Source of the DNA: Glandiceps talaboti
Taxonomy: Eukaryota; Hemichordata; Enteropneusta; Spengelidae
Direction: 5' to 3'
Length of the DNA: 64,000 nucleotides
Assembly (NCBI RefSeq): GCF_964340395.1
Contig: NC_135551.1
Coordinates: forward strand, 24,093,503 to 24,157,502
This document shows, in pieces, positions 24,801-39,800 of this stretch. How positions within the stretch are numbered: position 1 is the first letter of the stretch; each line of letters begins with the position of its first letter. Below the pieces are notes generated by a model, which saw nothing but the letters and a program-made list of their open reading frames with translations, searched no databases and was not told the DNA's origin. Both the position numbers and the translations under genes were made by a program.

Positions 24801-27800
24801 TGACAACTATATTGTCATAAAAAATCAGAATATGAATTAGGTAGTTGAAATGTTGGGGTTATGTCTTCAATGAAGACTTGTTTTGTGTTGGGACTGTTCA
24901 TGGTTGGTTGCATTTGTGACTACATACCACATGACATGATCTAAGCCAATCACAGTAGGCCGTTACAGTATGAAAACAACATGGATCAATCTGTCTTCTT
25001 CCCCAGTCATTTTGGTGTCAAGTTTATAGTGTACTATGCATTGTACTAGAACAGAGGATTCCTGATGAACTTATCAGTCTGGATGTGCCAAAAGGTAAAT
25101 ACAGTTTTAAATATACACTCATATTAATCATTCTGTCAAATACTATTCTTAAAACTGTATTAGCTACAACTGGAACATTTTTTGAAACTGATTTGTTAGA
25201 TATAATGACATACTCATGATATCGTACACCCTGAACAGTATTGAATCACCTGTGGGTAAACGTGTTTGTACAGACGTAGACACAAAATGGTACAATCAAG
25301 TTTACAGTATCATTAACAGTTGCCATTAATTGGGAATGCCACTCCAGGAAATAAAGACATCTTCATAAACTTTGCATCCTGGAGAGTCATTTCATAGTTT
25401 CACATCACCTGCATTATGTGCAATTTCAGAAAAAACACCAATTTGATCTTGTGTCTCATTTGAGGATTTTTGCTGTGGGCCACATTGCCTCATGGGAGTC
25501 AGTTGAAATGCATATGCAGTAGATGAACAATGAATATTTCTGACATTTTCATTGAAGGTAATAAGCACTTAGGAGTCATGATTCATGAATACTCATATAT
25601 ATAGCATATACATTTCATCAGTTTCTGAAATGATTCTTCAGAACCCAAAATTAATGAAAATGCCCCTTCATTTCCTTTCTGTAAATCACATGTAAACCAT
25701 GTTGTACAGATTCAAACAGATAATATAAGATTTATTTTCTAGTCATTTTATGTCACAACAACTTATATCTTTTTCACTATTTCTGCAGTGTTATGAATCA
25801 AAATGTTTATAATCATCATTGTTCCCCATTTTCGCACACATTAACTGATTTTAGATAATTTTACCTTCTTATTTGTAGACTGTTTACAGATTATAGATGT
25901 ACAAGGATTGTGCTGGTGGATGGTTTTACATCTGGCACCGTTATACCAATATGACATTTATGGACAGCTTCAAACCAATGAGGTACGTTTAAAGCTAGCA
26001 GTCAAAGAGCACAGTTTCAAATCATGTTACTTGACAGCAAAAAGGGCCATTATCTGAAATTATGAAGACATTTTACAAAGTGGTTTGTTTTTTTCAGAGA
26101 AGTTATGGCTCAACTAATAAGAAAGGAGTAATCCAAGATTGTGAGTTTAATCCTGTTGTGCTCAACTTGTAGCTTTATTGTGTGAAAACAAATACCCCAT
26201 CAGTAGGGAGAGGATTACAATGTAAGTCCTTTATCTGCAAATTGAGATTCATATTTTAGTTGTATATGATGACTTGTTTTTGATGCAACATTTTTTTTTT
26301 TTTTTGCAGGCATCAATGAGAAGTAACTGGTTACTAATTCAAGACCTACTGAATTCATCTTTCACTCAGCAGGTCAGTCAGCATGTAACTCCACTCAACT
26401 TGTGTATAAATAAATGTATTTATTTTAGTGCATGAAAAATTTGGTGGAATAACAATTAATGGTACACTTTAATTTGGCAGTATAAAAGTACTGTAAACAG
26501 AAAATTTTGTGATTTTTTACAGTCTTCAGCTAGTTCTCAAAGACTAATTTTTACTAATTACCAGACTGGTACATTGTGTTCATGTTCAAGAAGGTATTTT
26601 AGTCACTACTTATTTTTACTAATTACCAGTCTGGTACGTTGTGTTCATGTACAAGAAGGCAGTTTAGTCACTACTTATTTTTACTAATTACCAGACTGGT
26701 ACATTGTGTTCATGTACAAGAAGGCAGTTTAGTCACTACTTATTTTTGCATAATCTTTTAAATTTTCTCGGTGAATTAAGTGAAAATAAGTCTTCCCTGA
26801 AAATTTTTCAGGGTTACAGTATGTGAGCAGGACTTATTTCTGCAGAAAAATATTTTGCATGTATTCAGCTAACACCAAACAACATACTATACTGTGATAG
26901 TTGCCATAATGATTGGAACAATTTAAGGTGTAAATTTACCTATTTACCATATCCAAATGTCAAAAAATTGTAACAAAGCTTTATAAACATATTGACACAT
27001 GCACAAATATGAACATTTTTTTTTTCCGTAATTGAAGAAAAACAGATGTTGAAATAGTCATACTTTCGAAATTGATTACTTTTTAATGTGTTTTTAGGTA
27101 TGTCTATATGACATATAACAATGTACCATGAACTTTGCCACTGGAAAGCTTAATTTTATTATGCTGTTAAATTGATTTTGTTAGACTTCATTGTAATACT
27201 ATAAGATCGGACACTGCATTGTTTTCCTTATTTGTCCATTATAAAAATTTAAAATGTAATGTTTCTTCATGCATACTCAACCACAATATGTAATTCTAAA
27301 TAAAAGTCATGATAACTGTCTAAGAATATCAGTTTAGATACCTTGTAAAAGAGGAAATATAATCCCCCTCCCCTTCCCACCCTCACCCCCTCTAATACAC
27401 TGCACATTGTTAAAGACATTCGTATCTTTCACTCTAGATTGACAGAACAGATGAAGGCAGATTCCGATGTTATCTGAAATGTTGCATTGCACTTACCAGT
27501 ATTTGGGAAGCCAACACAAAGATCATAGTTGCTGTATGGGAAAAATTTTATCGACGTTTGGTAAGGCAGTTGGTGATATATATCTGATAGTCAAACCAGC
27601 TATATTTCCAAATTGCTATTGTTAACATGTTTGAACACCCTTATGACTATTTAGCATGAAAAGGAATGGCTAGTTCTTGTCACATTTATTTGTTTTCACA
27701 TAGACAGTGGAGGTTTTCATGACAGGTATCAATGCTTGTTGTGGCAGCAATATTCACACTACATATAGACTAGGTGAATAGTGACCAAAACTGTTCATCA

Positions 27801-30800
27801 GCTTGGTAGATCAAATGACTTATACAGGTTATATTAAAAGCAAAAGCAGTTTTTTTAGCATTGAGCTTTTGATCTGTCTTGGTCTATGATCCTCATCAGA
27901 ATGACAAATTCCATAGTTACAGCTGACCACTAGGTGGCAGTATGATCTGTCTTGGTGACAATCCTCATCAGAATGACAAGTCCATAGCTACAGCTGACCA
28001 CTAGTCTATTATTGATACACCCCACATGATTTCCAGCGAAAGATCATGGAGGCCATCAACATCAGACGCTGCAATCCAAAGATCAACAGAGATGGAGCAT
28101 CGAACATCCTAATTTATATATCTACAATGGGCTGATCATACTGCCACCTAGTGGTCAGCTGTGACCATGGCATTTTGTCATTCTGATGAGGATTGTCGAC
28201 TAATACAGATCAACAGGTCAATGCTTAAAAAAAACCTTTGAACTGTTGTGCGTTATAACCTGTGTAAGTCATTAAGTGAATAATTTTTTTGCACTTCTTA
28301 AATATCACAGGAAGTATTACAAAGCCTATCGAGAACGTCTATTATCTAATATTTTATTTATCCTGTCTAAAGTGAATTATAATTATGTAGTACACCCCAG
28401 ACAATGCTGAGATGTCGGCAAAGATTTGGAATTCACTTCCAAGAAATATTTTGATTCTGTAAGTAGAAATGGTCATTAGTAATTATGATCTCAGAGTCCA
28501 TGAACATTCATTATATATTTCATCTAATTTTTTCTCAGTTCATGATTTTAAATGCTTTCTTTTTTTATTTGCAGAATGACTCATTTCATATCCCAGGTCA
28601 AGGGTTACAAGAATTCACATCGACAAAGTAAGTCAAAATTTCATAAGGTGTATTGTGACAGGTATATACATGTACAATACTAATCTTTACAGCCTGGATT
28701 TGAGTTTTGTGGACTGAGGTTATACAGGGGAAGAAGGGCCTGACTTTCGGAGGATCCGAAAGCCATACTACCAAGCTCCACAAACCCATATCTAGGCCGT
28801 AAACGTTTTATCATATACCCTATCATGTATATAGTGGAATGGAAACATTAAATAATTCTACTGGAAAACAAACTCATGAAAATAAGTAGTAACTAAAATG
28901 TCTCTTGTGTACATAAACAGTGCACCATGCTTAGTGATTCATATATATTAGTCTTTGAGAAATAGTTGAAGAGTGTAAAATTGCAAAATGTTCAGGCCTA
29001 TTGTAACTAGAGATGCAACAAACCATAGGGAGTTTATTTGTAAAATGTTTACACAACAATGAAATGCACAATTTTTTAATGTGTTTGTAACATTCCTTGT
29101 AGGAAATCTGGAGCAACATGGTTTGAGGAATGCTTTCATAGATGTGAAGACAACAATCCACCTTATTTCAGGTAATTTTCTGTACAGTCTAAAATGTTTT
29201 CTGAAAAAAAAATCAAAATTCAATAACTAGAATTTTTGCCTACCTTGTGATACAGTTAATATCACAAAACCTGATACAAGAGTGAGGGTGGGTGGGTGGG
29301 AATTGCAAGCATATTGTTAGCATTCAGTGATATTTCCCTCCAGGTTTGCACTTCTCACCGCTCTCACCACTCCTTTACTTCTTGGTTAGTGGCCAAGGGA
29401 AGAAACTGCATCTTTTGTCTATCACTGGCTTTTCATACTACTCATGAATATTCAAAATCAATTTGCATATTGTGGAAGTATTTTTGCTAGGGCTTTAAAT
29501 ACCAAAAAGTTAGTACTTTTATGATAACAACGCCACTGATCATAAGTCTGAACATGTTAACCATACCTTGGGAATATTTTGCTCATTTGGTCATCCAGCA
29601 CTGTAAAATATCCAGTAACCATGGCAACCACCAAAACTCAATCATTGCTTTTCAAATTTTACATCAATGTCCTGCAGTGTCCTTAGCAACATCTTCTTAC
29701 TTTTTCAGTATCTTTAATGAGAAAGGTAATAGTTTTAGTCTTTACTTGAGACTTTTGGCTGTTCAACTCTGTAAAACTAAGAAGACAAGTGGAGGTCAAG
29801 GATGGAGAAAAATTAAAGGAAGGTAAGAACTTTGTGTCAAATTCATTTTTGTAAGAATTAATGTAAGTACTACTGATTCCCTATGGCATAGATGTTAGAA
29901 CTCAGGATTAGCAGTCAGGCGTCTGAGGTGTGAATCTCACTTGGGATGGGGTATTTTTTCTGTGACAAACCCAAACCCAGGAAGAGTGGTCTACAGAATT
30001 GCTGTTGTATGGCCAAATTTCCCATTCCCCTATCATTTCATGCACACATAAAGAGGCCATACAATTGTTCTTGTCAAACCATGGTTTGTAATACAATTAT
30101 TAATCCAATTCAGTTGTTTACTTTCCCTGTTTGTAAGAGTTTCTGTTCTTCCATGATCTGATGTTGGCAGTTATGTATGTACTTATCATGTATGTCAACA
30201 AGCACTGCATTCAATTGGTCTGATTAAAATTATTCCTATTCCCTTCTACTCAAGGAAAGTCTTAAATTGTTCATGTGTGGTTTAGAAGAGGTAGAAAATC
30301 CAACTAAATAATGTCTGGTGTGGCTATCCATTCACTGTGTCTCACTCACAATATGATTACAAATTTGGGAGGACTTCTGGACTAATGACTCAAAAAGCCA
30401 GGAACAATTATTTACACAAAGCCCATAGATGGTATGCTGCAGGCTTGGTGACTCTGGGCTAGCCTGTAGACTGACTGGGAAAGTCTTGACATATGTAAAT
30501 GTTTTATTTGTTAGATAGTGTTAAGTGTTGCAGAACACTTGGAACAGATAAGAGAAATTATGGTAACATTTACTTTTTACAATGTTGTATATATGTTGAG
30601 TTCAGTCATAAATTTAAAGAAACCTCCATAAAGTCTGAGGCTTAGTAGTTTAGATTTTACATTTACTTACCTTCCTTTATATATTGTATCAACACTACTC
30701 TGTATGCAAAATTCTCATAGTTTGTCAGGTTGCATATACACAATACGGTAACAATACACTCCAATTATTCTCTGTACATTGTAATAGGTTTTACTCCAAA

Positions 30801-33800
30801 TTCCATCACCGAGGAATGCAAGAACTAACAGAAACTGGCCTGGACCATTTCATTAATTTATTTCTGACTTTGTCAATGGTGGCTGATATTGAAGATGTGG
30901 TGAGTAAAATGTGTTAATGGAAAATTCCACTCCAGGAAATAAAGGCATTTTAATGAACTTTGGGTTCTGGAGAGTCATGCCATGGTTTTACATATTCATA
31001 GTTTGTGATTTCAGAGAAACATCAATTTGAAATTGCCCCCATTTGGGGATCTTTGCTGTGGGTCACATTGCCTCATGGCAGTCGACAGAGATGTTTATGC
31101 AATGATTGAACAATGAATATTCATGATCACCTAGAGCCTATTACCTTCAGTGAAAGCGTCATGAATATTCATTGTTCAACCATTTTCATAAAGATTTCTG
31201 CAGACTCCCATGATGCAATGTGGCCCACATACAATCCATATCTCATTAAATATGATATCAAATTGTCCTTATGTGTAGGGAGGCAAGATGTGTGACATAC
31301 TTGATATGGTGCCCAGCAACAAATTAAGTCCAAGAAGAAGAATGGTAATTTGGAACGGTAACTGATACAATTACATTCCTTATCAAGACATTAGTGTGTT
31401 TTTTGTTGTCGGTGAATGTTTGATACTATTAAACCCTAGAATGACCCATTACTGTATACACTACATGTACTATCATGGTAGGATACAGGGACAACACTAG
31501 ACTTCTCTCAAATAACAACACTTAACTACAACTATTACCCTTAGAAGTCCAATTCTGTTATTTTCCAACCACTGCTTTGATAAGATATTATGTTCAATAT
31601 GTTTATATCAGTGAAGAATAGTACTATTTATTTTTTTCTACCAGGAATCTTTGCATTGATACTTATCTATGAAGATAAAGGCCTTGATGTCAAAGTTCAA
31701 ACTCACAAACTAGCTTCCCAGTTCAATACGATATGCAGGTAAGGTTCAAATACACAAATAATAACAGAGCTCTCATGAGGCATAATTGCCAGTTTGGGTA
31801 CTTGTGGTATTTGTACTTGTGCTTGCACTCACGACGTTCGTGATTTAGATACTCCAGTAAGGAAAACATTGTGAAGAAGGTTTTATCAGCACAACTGAAC
31901 TGAGCAACCATGGACACACCGATAGCAGTAACCAAGCAACAGTGTTTGGGGCAAAATAACAACAGTGATGGATATTATTGAACTTACCAAGACAGTATGA
32001 CATCCTACATCAATCAAACTCTCTGAAAAGTTGAATCTGTGATTACCTATATTGTACCAGTTGTGCTACAGCGCCATTGGCGCTACTCTTTTTTTTTGAC
32101 ATATTCGGTAACTATTGCTTTGTTTGTAGGGAGTTCATTCAGAGAGGTGAAGATTCCAATCAACGTCACCAGTACTGGGAGTTACTGAATACATATCTTG
32201 AAGGAGTTCAAGAAGTTTATGAGAGAAGTACATACTTGAATCTATCAGAAGACCAGCTCATAGGTATCTATGACAACTATATACATGTTGACAGAGTCAC
32301 AACATCTGTATCCACAAGGGGAATGTGTGTTACACCAAAACAGTTTGTGATGTGGGGACAGAGTGGCCCAAGAGAAACTGCCAGATGATGGTGCCTGAAT
32401 TAAAGACCAAACACATGTTTCGTAACATAACACATCATTTGTTTTGTTTTCTGGTTGCCTAGAAACTATGTAGTATAACACATCATTTGCTGTGTTATAT
32501 GTCTGCATGAAATCTATGCTACAACATCCATTACCATAGTGGTGTAACTTGTGATTAAACAATAGTGAGGCTTATCCAACAACACAGTAATTCTGCAAAC
32601 CCTTACAGGAGAAATGAAGTTGCCTTGGTAATCCTCTCACTGGATGATGTCTTTAACACAGAGATAGACACAATTCAATTCTAGACTAACAATAACAGAG
32701 ACACAACACACAACAGGATCCTGTGTGTGGAACCTCTATAATTGTTTCTTTTGCATTTGATGTTGTCTTTGTGTGTGTAAAACACATTGTGTCTCACGAG
32801 TGAAACACCAAGGTATCTTCATTTCTCCTGTGTCTGCTACTAGGATTATTATCTTTACTCCGTCAGAATCTTTTACAGACACAATGGCAGCCAGTTTACT
32901 GATCTCTTACTAAAATTATACAGTTCTGCACTGGAATGATAACTTCTACTTTGCTGCTGTGTTATTATACTGTAAAATACACCATGTCACTCACCCCTCA
33001 GTAGTTAGACTCCTCATCACAGCGTACCTTACAGACTACCATGTTATGTAACAGCTGTTACTCATTAATATTTGTTGTCGTTACAGGTGATGGATTTCTA
33101 CATCTTTTACCAGTATGTAAAGTGTATGAGTTACAAGCTGCATTAACCTGTATACAAACAGTTCTTGTTAGACACAGGTAAATCTTATCATCGGTACTAC
33201 AATTTTAACTAATAGACACAACATAAATGAATAAACAGAGCTTTCAACTGCAAACTGTCAGTCATGATCACTCCATGACAGAGGGCGCTGTTTATGATCA
33301 AAATGACACGATCACAGGGAATAGATCTTAGCAATCTAACATTGCCTGACAGTTTCAAATTTAGTGGTAGTATGACATGAGATCAAATGCAAAAAAAGTG
33401 ACATGTTTACCCAGTCAATCTTTAAATATCTAAATGTGTTTGATTGCTATAGGTCCATAATCAAGAGAGTTGCCGCCATTGATGGTGCACCAAACGCAGC
33501 AGTATTACATATACAACATAAAGGTATGCACAAAATGAGACGTTCCATCACTCTAAAATTGTTTAAATGTATTTTATTAGTCGTCCATAGAAGATGTGAT
33601 TTGAGTGCTTCAGAAATGTAGGTAAGGGTCGGTAGCCGCCAAAAAAATGATCACCCACTGTGCAATTTCTTGCCAGCTACTAATTCAGGAATTTGTTCAG
33701 AAATTGTTTGTTTCAACCATTATATTTTAATTGTGGGGGCAATTCATTTGTCGTCTTTATGTACAGCAATGTAATACTGATATATCTATAAATCACTGGT

Positions 33801-36800
33801 TCAAATAATTGAAGAAATCTGAAGAACAAAATAAAGTATATGCACTGTTGGCCAAATCTAAGGAATACATGACATATACGTGATATCTGATGCATGTATC
33901 TATGGTTACAATCAATTAGCATAATTATGTAAATAATCCTAGACACTGACTTCCTGTTTTGACCTTTTCTCAACAAGAGAAGAGGACAATCACCTGCGAA
34001 TTTCAATTACCCTTCACATGAGTATCAAGGTGATACTATAGAATGGGGTACTTATCCCTCGTGCTGCTATGTAGCAACTATTTCCCTTGAATTTCAGCCT
34101 TTAGGAAAATAGTTGCTTTACAGCCCTCAGGGTAATAGACATCTATTAGTGCCCACATAGCCAGGCAATAAGTGTGTAAGGCCAAATAAAAAAAGTTGTT
34201 TGGTTCCGAATTCCCGACCCCACCTAGTTTTCACGCTGACCCTAAATTTTATTTTTTACTATTTGAGAAAAAGAAGAAGAAAAACACGGAAATTGTGAAG
34301 TCTCTCAAGACATAGTGGATGCGGAAACTGACATCAACTGAAAAAGACAGTTCTTCCAATCTGTAATGGCTGTACATCTGATGAAAAGAAACCATAATAC
34401 GGAGAACATATGAAACAATGCAAAACATAACTACCTGAACATAGACACTCACATATAAAAGAAAAATAAAAAAATAAAAAATAAAAAATCTACCTACCCC
34501 ACCTATTCTAAAATTGAATGTAATCGGAACCACACATTTTTTTTACACCTAATAGTACATGTAAATGCTGTAAACATGCCAGTTTTAAATTCTTGTATAT
34601 TCTACATCTTTCTTACCAGCCATTGCAGCAGCCCTGTGGAAGAATACATACCCATTTATCAAGTCTCACTGTACCACGATGACACCACCTATACAACTAG
34701 CTGATATAGCATTCCATTTTACATTACTTGCTATCACCATGTAAGTATTGGTCTTAATGTAACCCTTTTCAGAGGTCTCTCCCTGTTATCAGAACATCAT
34801 TTTACCAGTGGTGGATAATTAAAAAATGGCTTTGAAGGTGCCAATTTGTTTATAACACCTTAATCTATAGTAACTAATGTCCGTGAAAAGTCATAAAAAT
34901 GAGTCATTTGGTTCTCACTATCATAAAGGGAACTATGACGGGTCTATATATTCCAACTTTTGAACACCACAGTAAAGTTCATCTTGACTTATCAAAGGTA
35001 TTTCTTATTCTTCATTAAGTGTATGTATAATATACCTGTTCTCTGAACAGCTCCAGATGCTTACAATTGTTACCCTTGGCATGGATCTATAGTAGCACAA
35101 CAGCCCTTTATACTTCAACTACCTGAGGAGCATGCAATATTTATTGCAGCCTCTGTAAGCAGGATTAAAGTATTCAGCTTGTGACCTTTATCCTACCAGG
35201 TCCCCAATTATACAGCTGGGTTGACTGGGGCACAATCATGGTTCAAATCTTGCCCAAGGACTTTAGCTATTCAGAAACAACTGGCAGCAATGTGGCTCAA
35301 ACCTGCCAGCTGCAGATTCCAAGACAACCACTCTAACCATTCAACCACCATGACGCCACATTGGGCAACACCTACACCCATTGGGCAATAAATTTTCAAT
35401 TGTCATATCTCACATAAGCTATGTGTAGGCTTGCTACATAGATGAAACACAGCCAAAGGTTGGTATGAAGGTTACAAAATTGACAACCCGTCATAGTTTG
35501 TAATAAACCCAGTAGTAAATGAAGTCATGCATTATTGTATGTTTTATTTGTATTTTCTTCTCCAGGAGTGGTGTGAGAGATAGTATACCATCAGCACCAT
35601 CATTTATTACACTAGTTCAGTATTTTGGTTTGCAAGACAATCAAGTTCACTCAAGGTACGTTGTTTTAGAAGTCTGCTGTCCTTTGTACAAGATGTTGAT
35701 ACAACGCATTTCAACACCTCATTTAAAGAATATCCAGTTTTATGCCACAAACAAATATTCAGAAAACTGTTTTAAGATTCAAAAAATAAAAAATAAATAA
35801 AACCAAATAAACAGGGAAATCCAGGATTACCATACCTTGTTCTTAAAAATTTAGTAACAGATTATCTCAGATTTATCCATATATTTATTCGATATGACAC
35901 CAAAACAGTACTTGTGCTAAATACAGCTTGATAGTCAGAAAAACAAAAGATGAGGTATTCTGTGACCACTAGGGGGCATTGTTTGTCTGGACTGCAGTGT
36001 GAGCCAGCCTCATAGCATCTTTCAAAATAATTCTTCAACAATTCTTTGCAAATTTCAGAAACATTCCTGTTTAAGTTAAATAGAATTGCTTTTGTGTTTA
36101 GGATTTAAGAACTTTTAAGAACAGTTTTGGAGATAATTTATTTTACAATTTTATTATCGTGCAGTATTTGTTGCCAGTATTTATATAATATTTTACCAAA
36201 CCAAACAATAGTGGAGAAACTAAGAAAGGAACTCGGTGCTGACTTCCCCAAACATATCATTCATGCTTGGTTTAGATGTGTATTATTAACCTACACACCT
36301 ACTGAACAAATGCAAGAGTTGACAAGGTAAGTGATTGGTCCATTTTATGGAATTTGCATATTAAGTAATTTTAGCCCAGGTGTTTTTTTTATGCATACTG
36401 TTCAATAAAAGAACAAAATTGAGGAAGTAAATGAAAGGAAGTTGTGTGTGATTTAGATGTGTATTATTAACCTACAAATCTACTGAACAAATGCAAGAAT
36501 TAACTAGTAATGTGATTGGTCCATTTTTTTGGAATTTGCATATTCAAGTAAGTTTAGCCAGATGCTTCTTTGACAATTAACATAAAAACTAATGTATCAA
36601 TTAAATGTACTGGTTATGAAAGGTGAAGGAAGTAACTGCAATAGTTGTAGGTTCATTTATGCATAACTTACATTTATGTTAATGTCATGTCAAGTAAAAT
36701 GTTAGTATTGTTACTTTGTAAATAAATACAAGTAAATTAGCATAAATAACCCTTAAAGGTATTCTGGTTGTATTCACAGAATGCTGCTCAAAATGCCAGA

Positions 36801-39800
36801 ATTTGCTGAAGTTGTACATCAAAATGTGAGTGCTTTTGTGTACTGCACCACGATATTTCTTGACTGTAAACTTGTTTTTGACATGTCCTTGTCCAACTCT
36901 TGTTAATTATTGTCTTTGACATGTGTTCTTCTTTAGTAATTGACCTGTACAATTCTTAAAGCCTTCTCATATGATCATGCCAGCGATTTGCAAACTCCTG
37001 CTTTTCTAGTTGGGGCCAGATAAAATATTGTGAATGTAGGTGAGCACAGTGAATTTATTAGTCTTGTAAATCGGTGAATCTATGAAGTTTGAATTACTCT
37101 ACAGTTGTACATTGGCTCAAATCAAGCCATACATACATACCAGAGATTTACTTATATCAGTCTTCATTTGCATACTACTGATGTTGAATTCAGCCTTATA
37201 TTGAAAAAAAATTTTCACCCATTTCTGTGTTCCATATTTACTTCTTTTTTTTTATTTTGCAATATTTGATATTTTGACAATTCCTTTCCACATTGTATTG
37301 TCTTATTATGATAATTCTGTTTTTGTATACAGGTTGATTCATTTGATGATGATTCCAGCACTAAAGTAGTGCTCCTTCAGTTTTTGACGTCACTTGAAGA
37401 ACAGTTTCACAATGTTCAGGTACGTATAATCTACTGGTCTGATGTTGAAAACTACACTAGCTGAAACTGGAGCATAAATTTTTCAATATACAGTATATAT
37501 TCTGAAAATTGTTAATAAAAATACCAATAATTAGACACTACATGTGTAGATTAAATTCTCTTTCTACGAAGGAGGTATTTGTTTGTACACACAAAAACTA
37601 AGCAAACACAAGAATAGGTTGACGTCATGGTTGTGTTGGGATGCTGATTTTAGGGTGCGGACCCAAAAATCAATTGGTAGGATTTATTGTACCATACCAT
37701 GTCCAGAAAGTATAGCCATTAAGATGCTATCAAACAAATATGGGAAGTTTACTATGGGAATGTATATTAAAATGCCAAACAAACACACGTATTAAGCCAT
37801 CAACAGTACTAACAATGCCAGATCAGAGACGTGCAGTAATTTTAATATTAAACTTGAATAGTGTATGCTTGTTTATGTGTTCTTGTAAACCAGCCTGAGT
37901 CAAGTACAATAACTTATAAACTTGGTTTGTGCCATTTATTTAGATATTTCAGACATGATTATCAATCTGATGAGATTAGTCAGTTTGAAAAAAAGTAAGT
38001 CAGTGCACAAAATATAAGGTTGAAAAAATATTTTGACAAAGTTTTATTTTGGAACTACTAGGTTCTTCCATTTGTCCATCTATTTCTCTGTCCACCAATA
38101 TAAACACGAATATGCTAAAGATCTAGTATCATAATCTCGTCCATTAACATTACACAGAAAGTATAGTTTGACTTTGTTTCTTCAATAAAATCTAGGTTTT
38201 TTCCCCTTTTGATTTCAGATAATTCAAGAGAAATTTCGTTTTCGTGGTATCGTTCATCAATATCTTGGTGACGTGATAAAATATGTTAGTCCAACCTTGA
38301 AATCCACTGGTACTTCTGATGCTTTGAACTGGATGTACTTTGTTTGTGGTAACATTGTTAAGTACCTAAGCAAAATGATTTATGTACAGGTAAACCTTTC
38401 ATTATGTGTTGTTACTTTGTTTGTAGTAATAATGTGTTACTACTCTGGCAATCAAGGTCTCAGTTTTTCTAAGATAGACACAAACTAAAACTATTGTTAT
38501 GACATGTTGATATAAGCTATTGAATGGAGGTTGGTTTAATTGTATATACAGTAGGGAGATATTTTTGATGACTATCATGATCTTGCAGTGTACATTTTTG
38601 GGGATGTCCAATGTTTACACTATCTTGATCACAGGGTGATTAGATTCACATGACAGAGACACTGCTATCCCCCACTTGTGTTTTCTACCATATTGAATAA
38701 CAACAATTTTAGTGCGTGTCTATCAGATAAGTGCTTAATGAAGATGGTCTGTATACAGATAAACATTTCAATATGTGCTGTTACGAGTACTTTGAATGTG
38801 GTAACTCATGGGAAAACCACAGTGTCTGTTACCTGCCATACTAGACTGTATGGTTGTACCACATAACTTAGTAATTTAATAATGTACTTTCTTACAGGGA
38901 AAACCAGTGTCTGTTACCTACCATACTAGACTGTATGGTTGTACCACATGACTTAGTTATTTAATAATGTACTTTCTTACAGGGAAAATCAGTGTCTGTT
39001 ACCTACCATATTAGACTGTATGGCTGTACCACATAAGTAATAATATACTTTCTTACAGGGAAAACCACAGTGTCTGTTACCTGCCATATTAGACTGTATG
39101 GTTGTACCACATGTGTTGTTCAATCCTAACAAAACAATGCCAGATAGTCAACTCTGTGCAATCAGAGAAACTCTGCACTTGGTAAGTATTGTATGGGAGA
39201 TTATGAGATTAATGTCTAAAATTCTTACCTAATAGGGGCCCTGTTTGCACAATGCCATTTTCAAATGAAAATGCAACTATTTTTTGTTTGCATGTAACAG
39301 TTACACAAAGGCAACAAAACACAATGAAAATGCAACAATTTGAAAATATACAAATTTGACCTCAGGAATCACCCCATCGATGATGTACCTACACATGCAT
39401 CTAAACCGTTTTGTTATGTTATGTTTGTGCATGGGTAATAGCATCGTTTTAACGATTCTGAAATGTGTAAAATTGCTTAATCAAGTAGCAATATTAACAA
39501 AAAACTATGAAGTTCTTGTTTGCCCATTCCCTTCTTTTGATGATTTACTAATGTAACAACATATTTGGCATTTGTCTGTGGTAAGTGTTCTTATTGAATT
39601 GAATTGAATTGGTATGTTTGTTTCATCTTTTTCTTTGGTAGTTTCTAGAAGGCCTTTCAAAGTTAGATTATAAGAGGGATCCTTACCTACAACGCAGGCT
39701 AAAGGATATCGTGATGCAGTACTTTCATAGATTCCCTATGGTGAGTTGTGATGCAGTACTTTCGTAGATTCCCTATGGTGAGTTGTGATGCACTACTTTC

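Noticed and set aside
32077-32388. A 103-codon ORF as a complete small gene
   Set aside because: It is an MMS22L exon (32130-32263) with read-through into flanking introns.
34249-34533. Aromatic-rich minus-strand ORF in an MMS22L intron
   Set aside because: It lies inside the Harbinger-like MITE. The second copy at 54503-54876 does not preserve the frame.
36452-36545. An additional MMS22L exon resembling exon 25
   Set aside because: It lacks an acceptor and its donor is destroyed. It is a partial duplicate.
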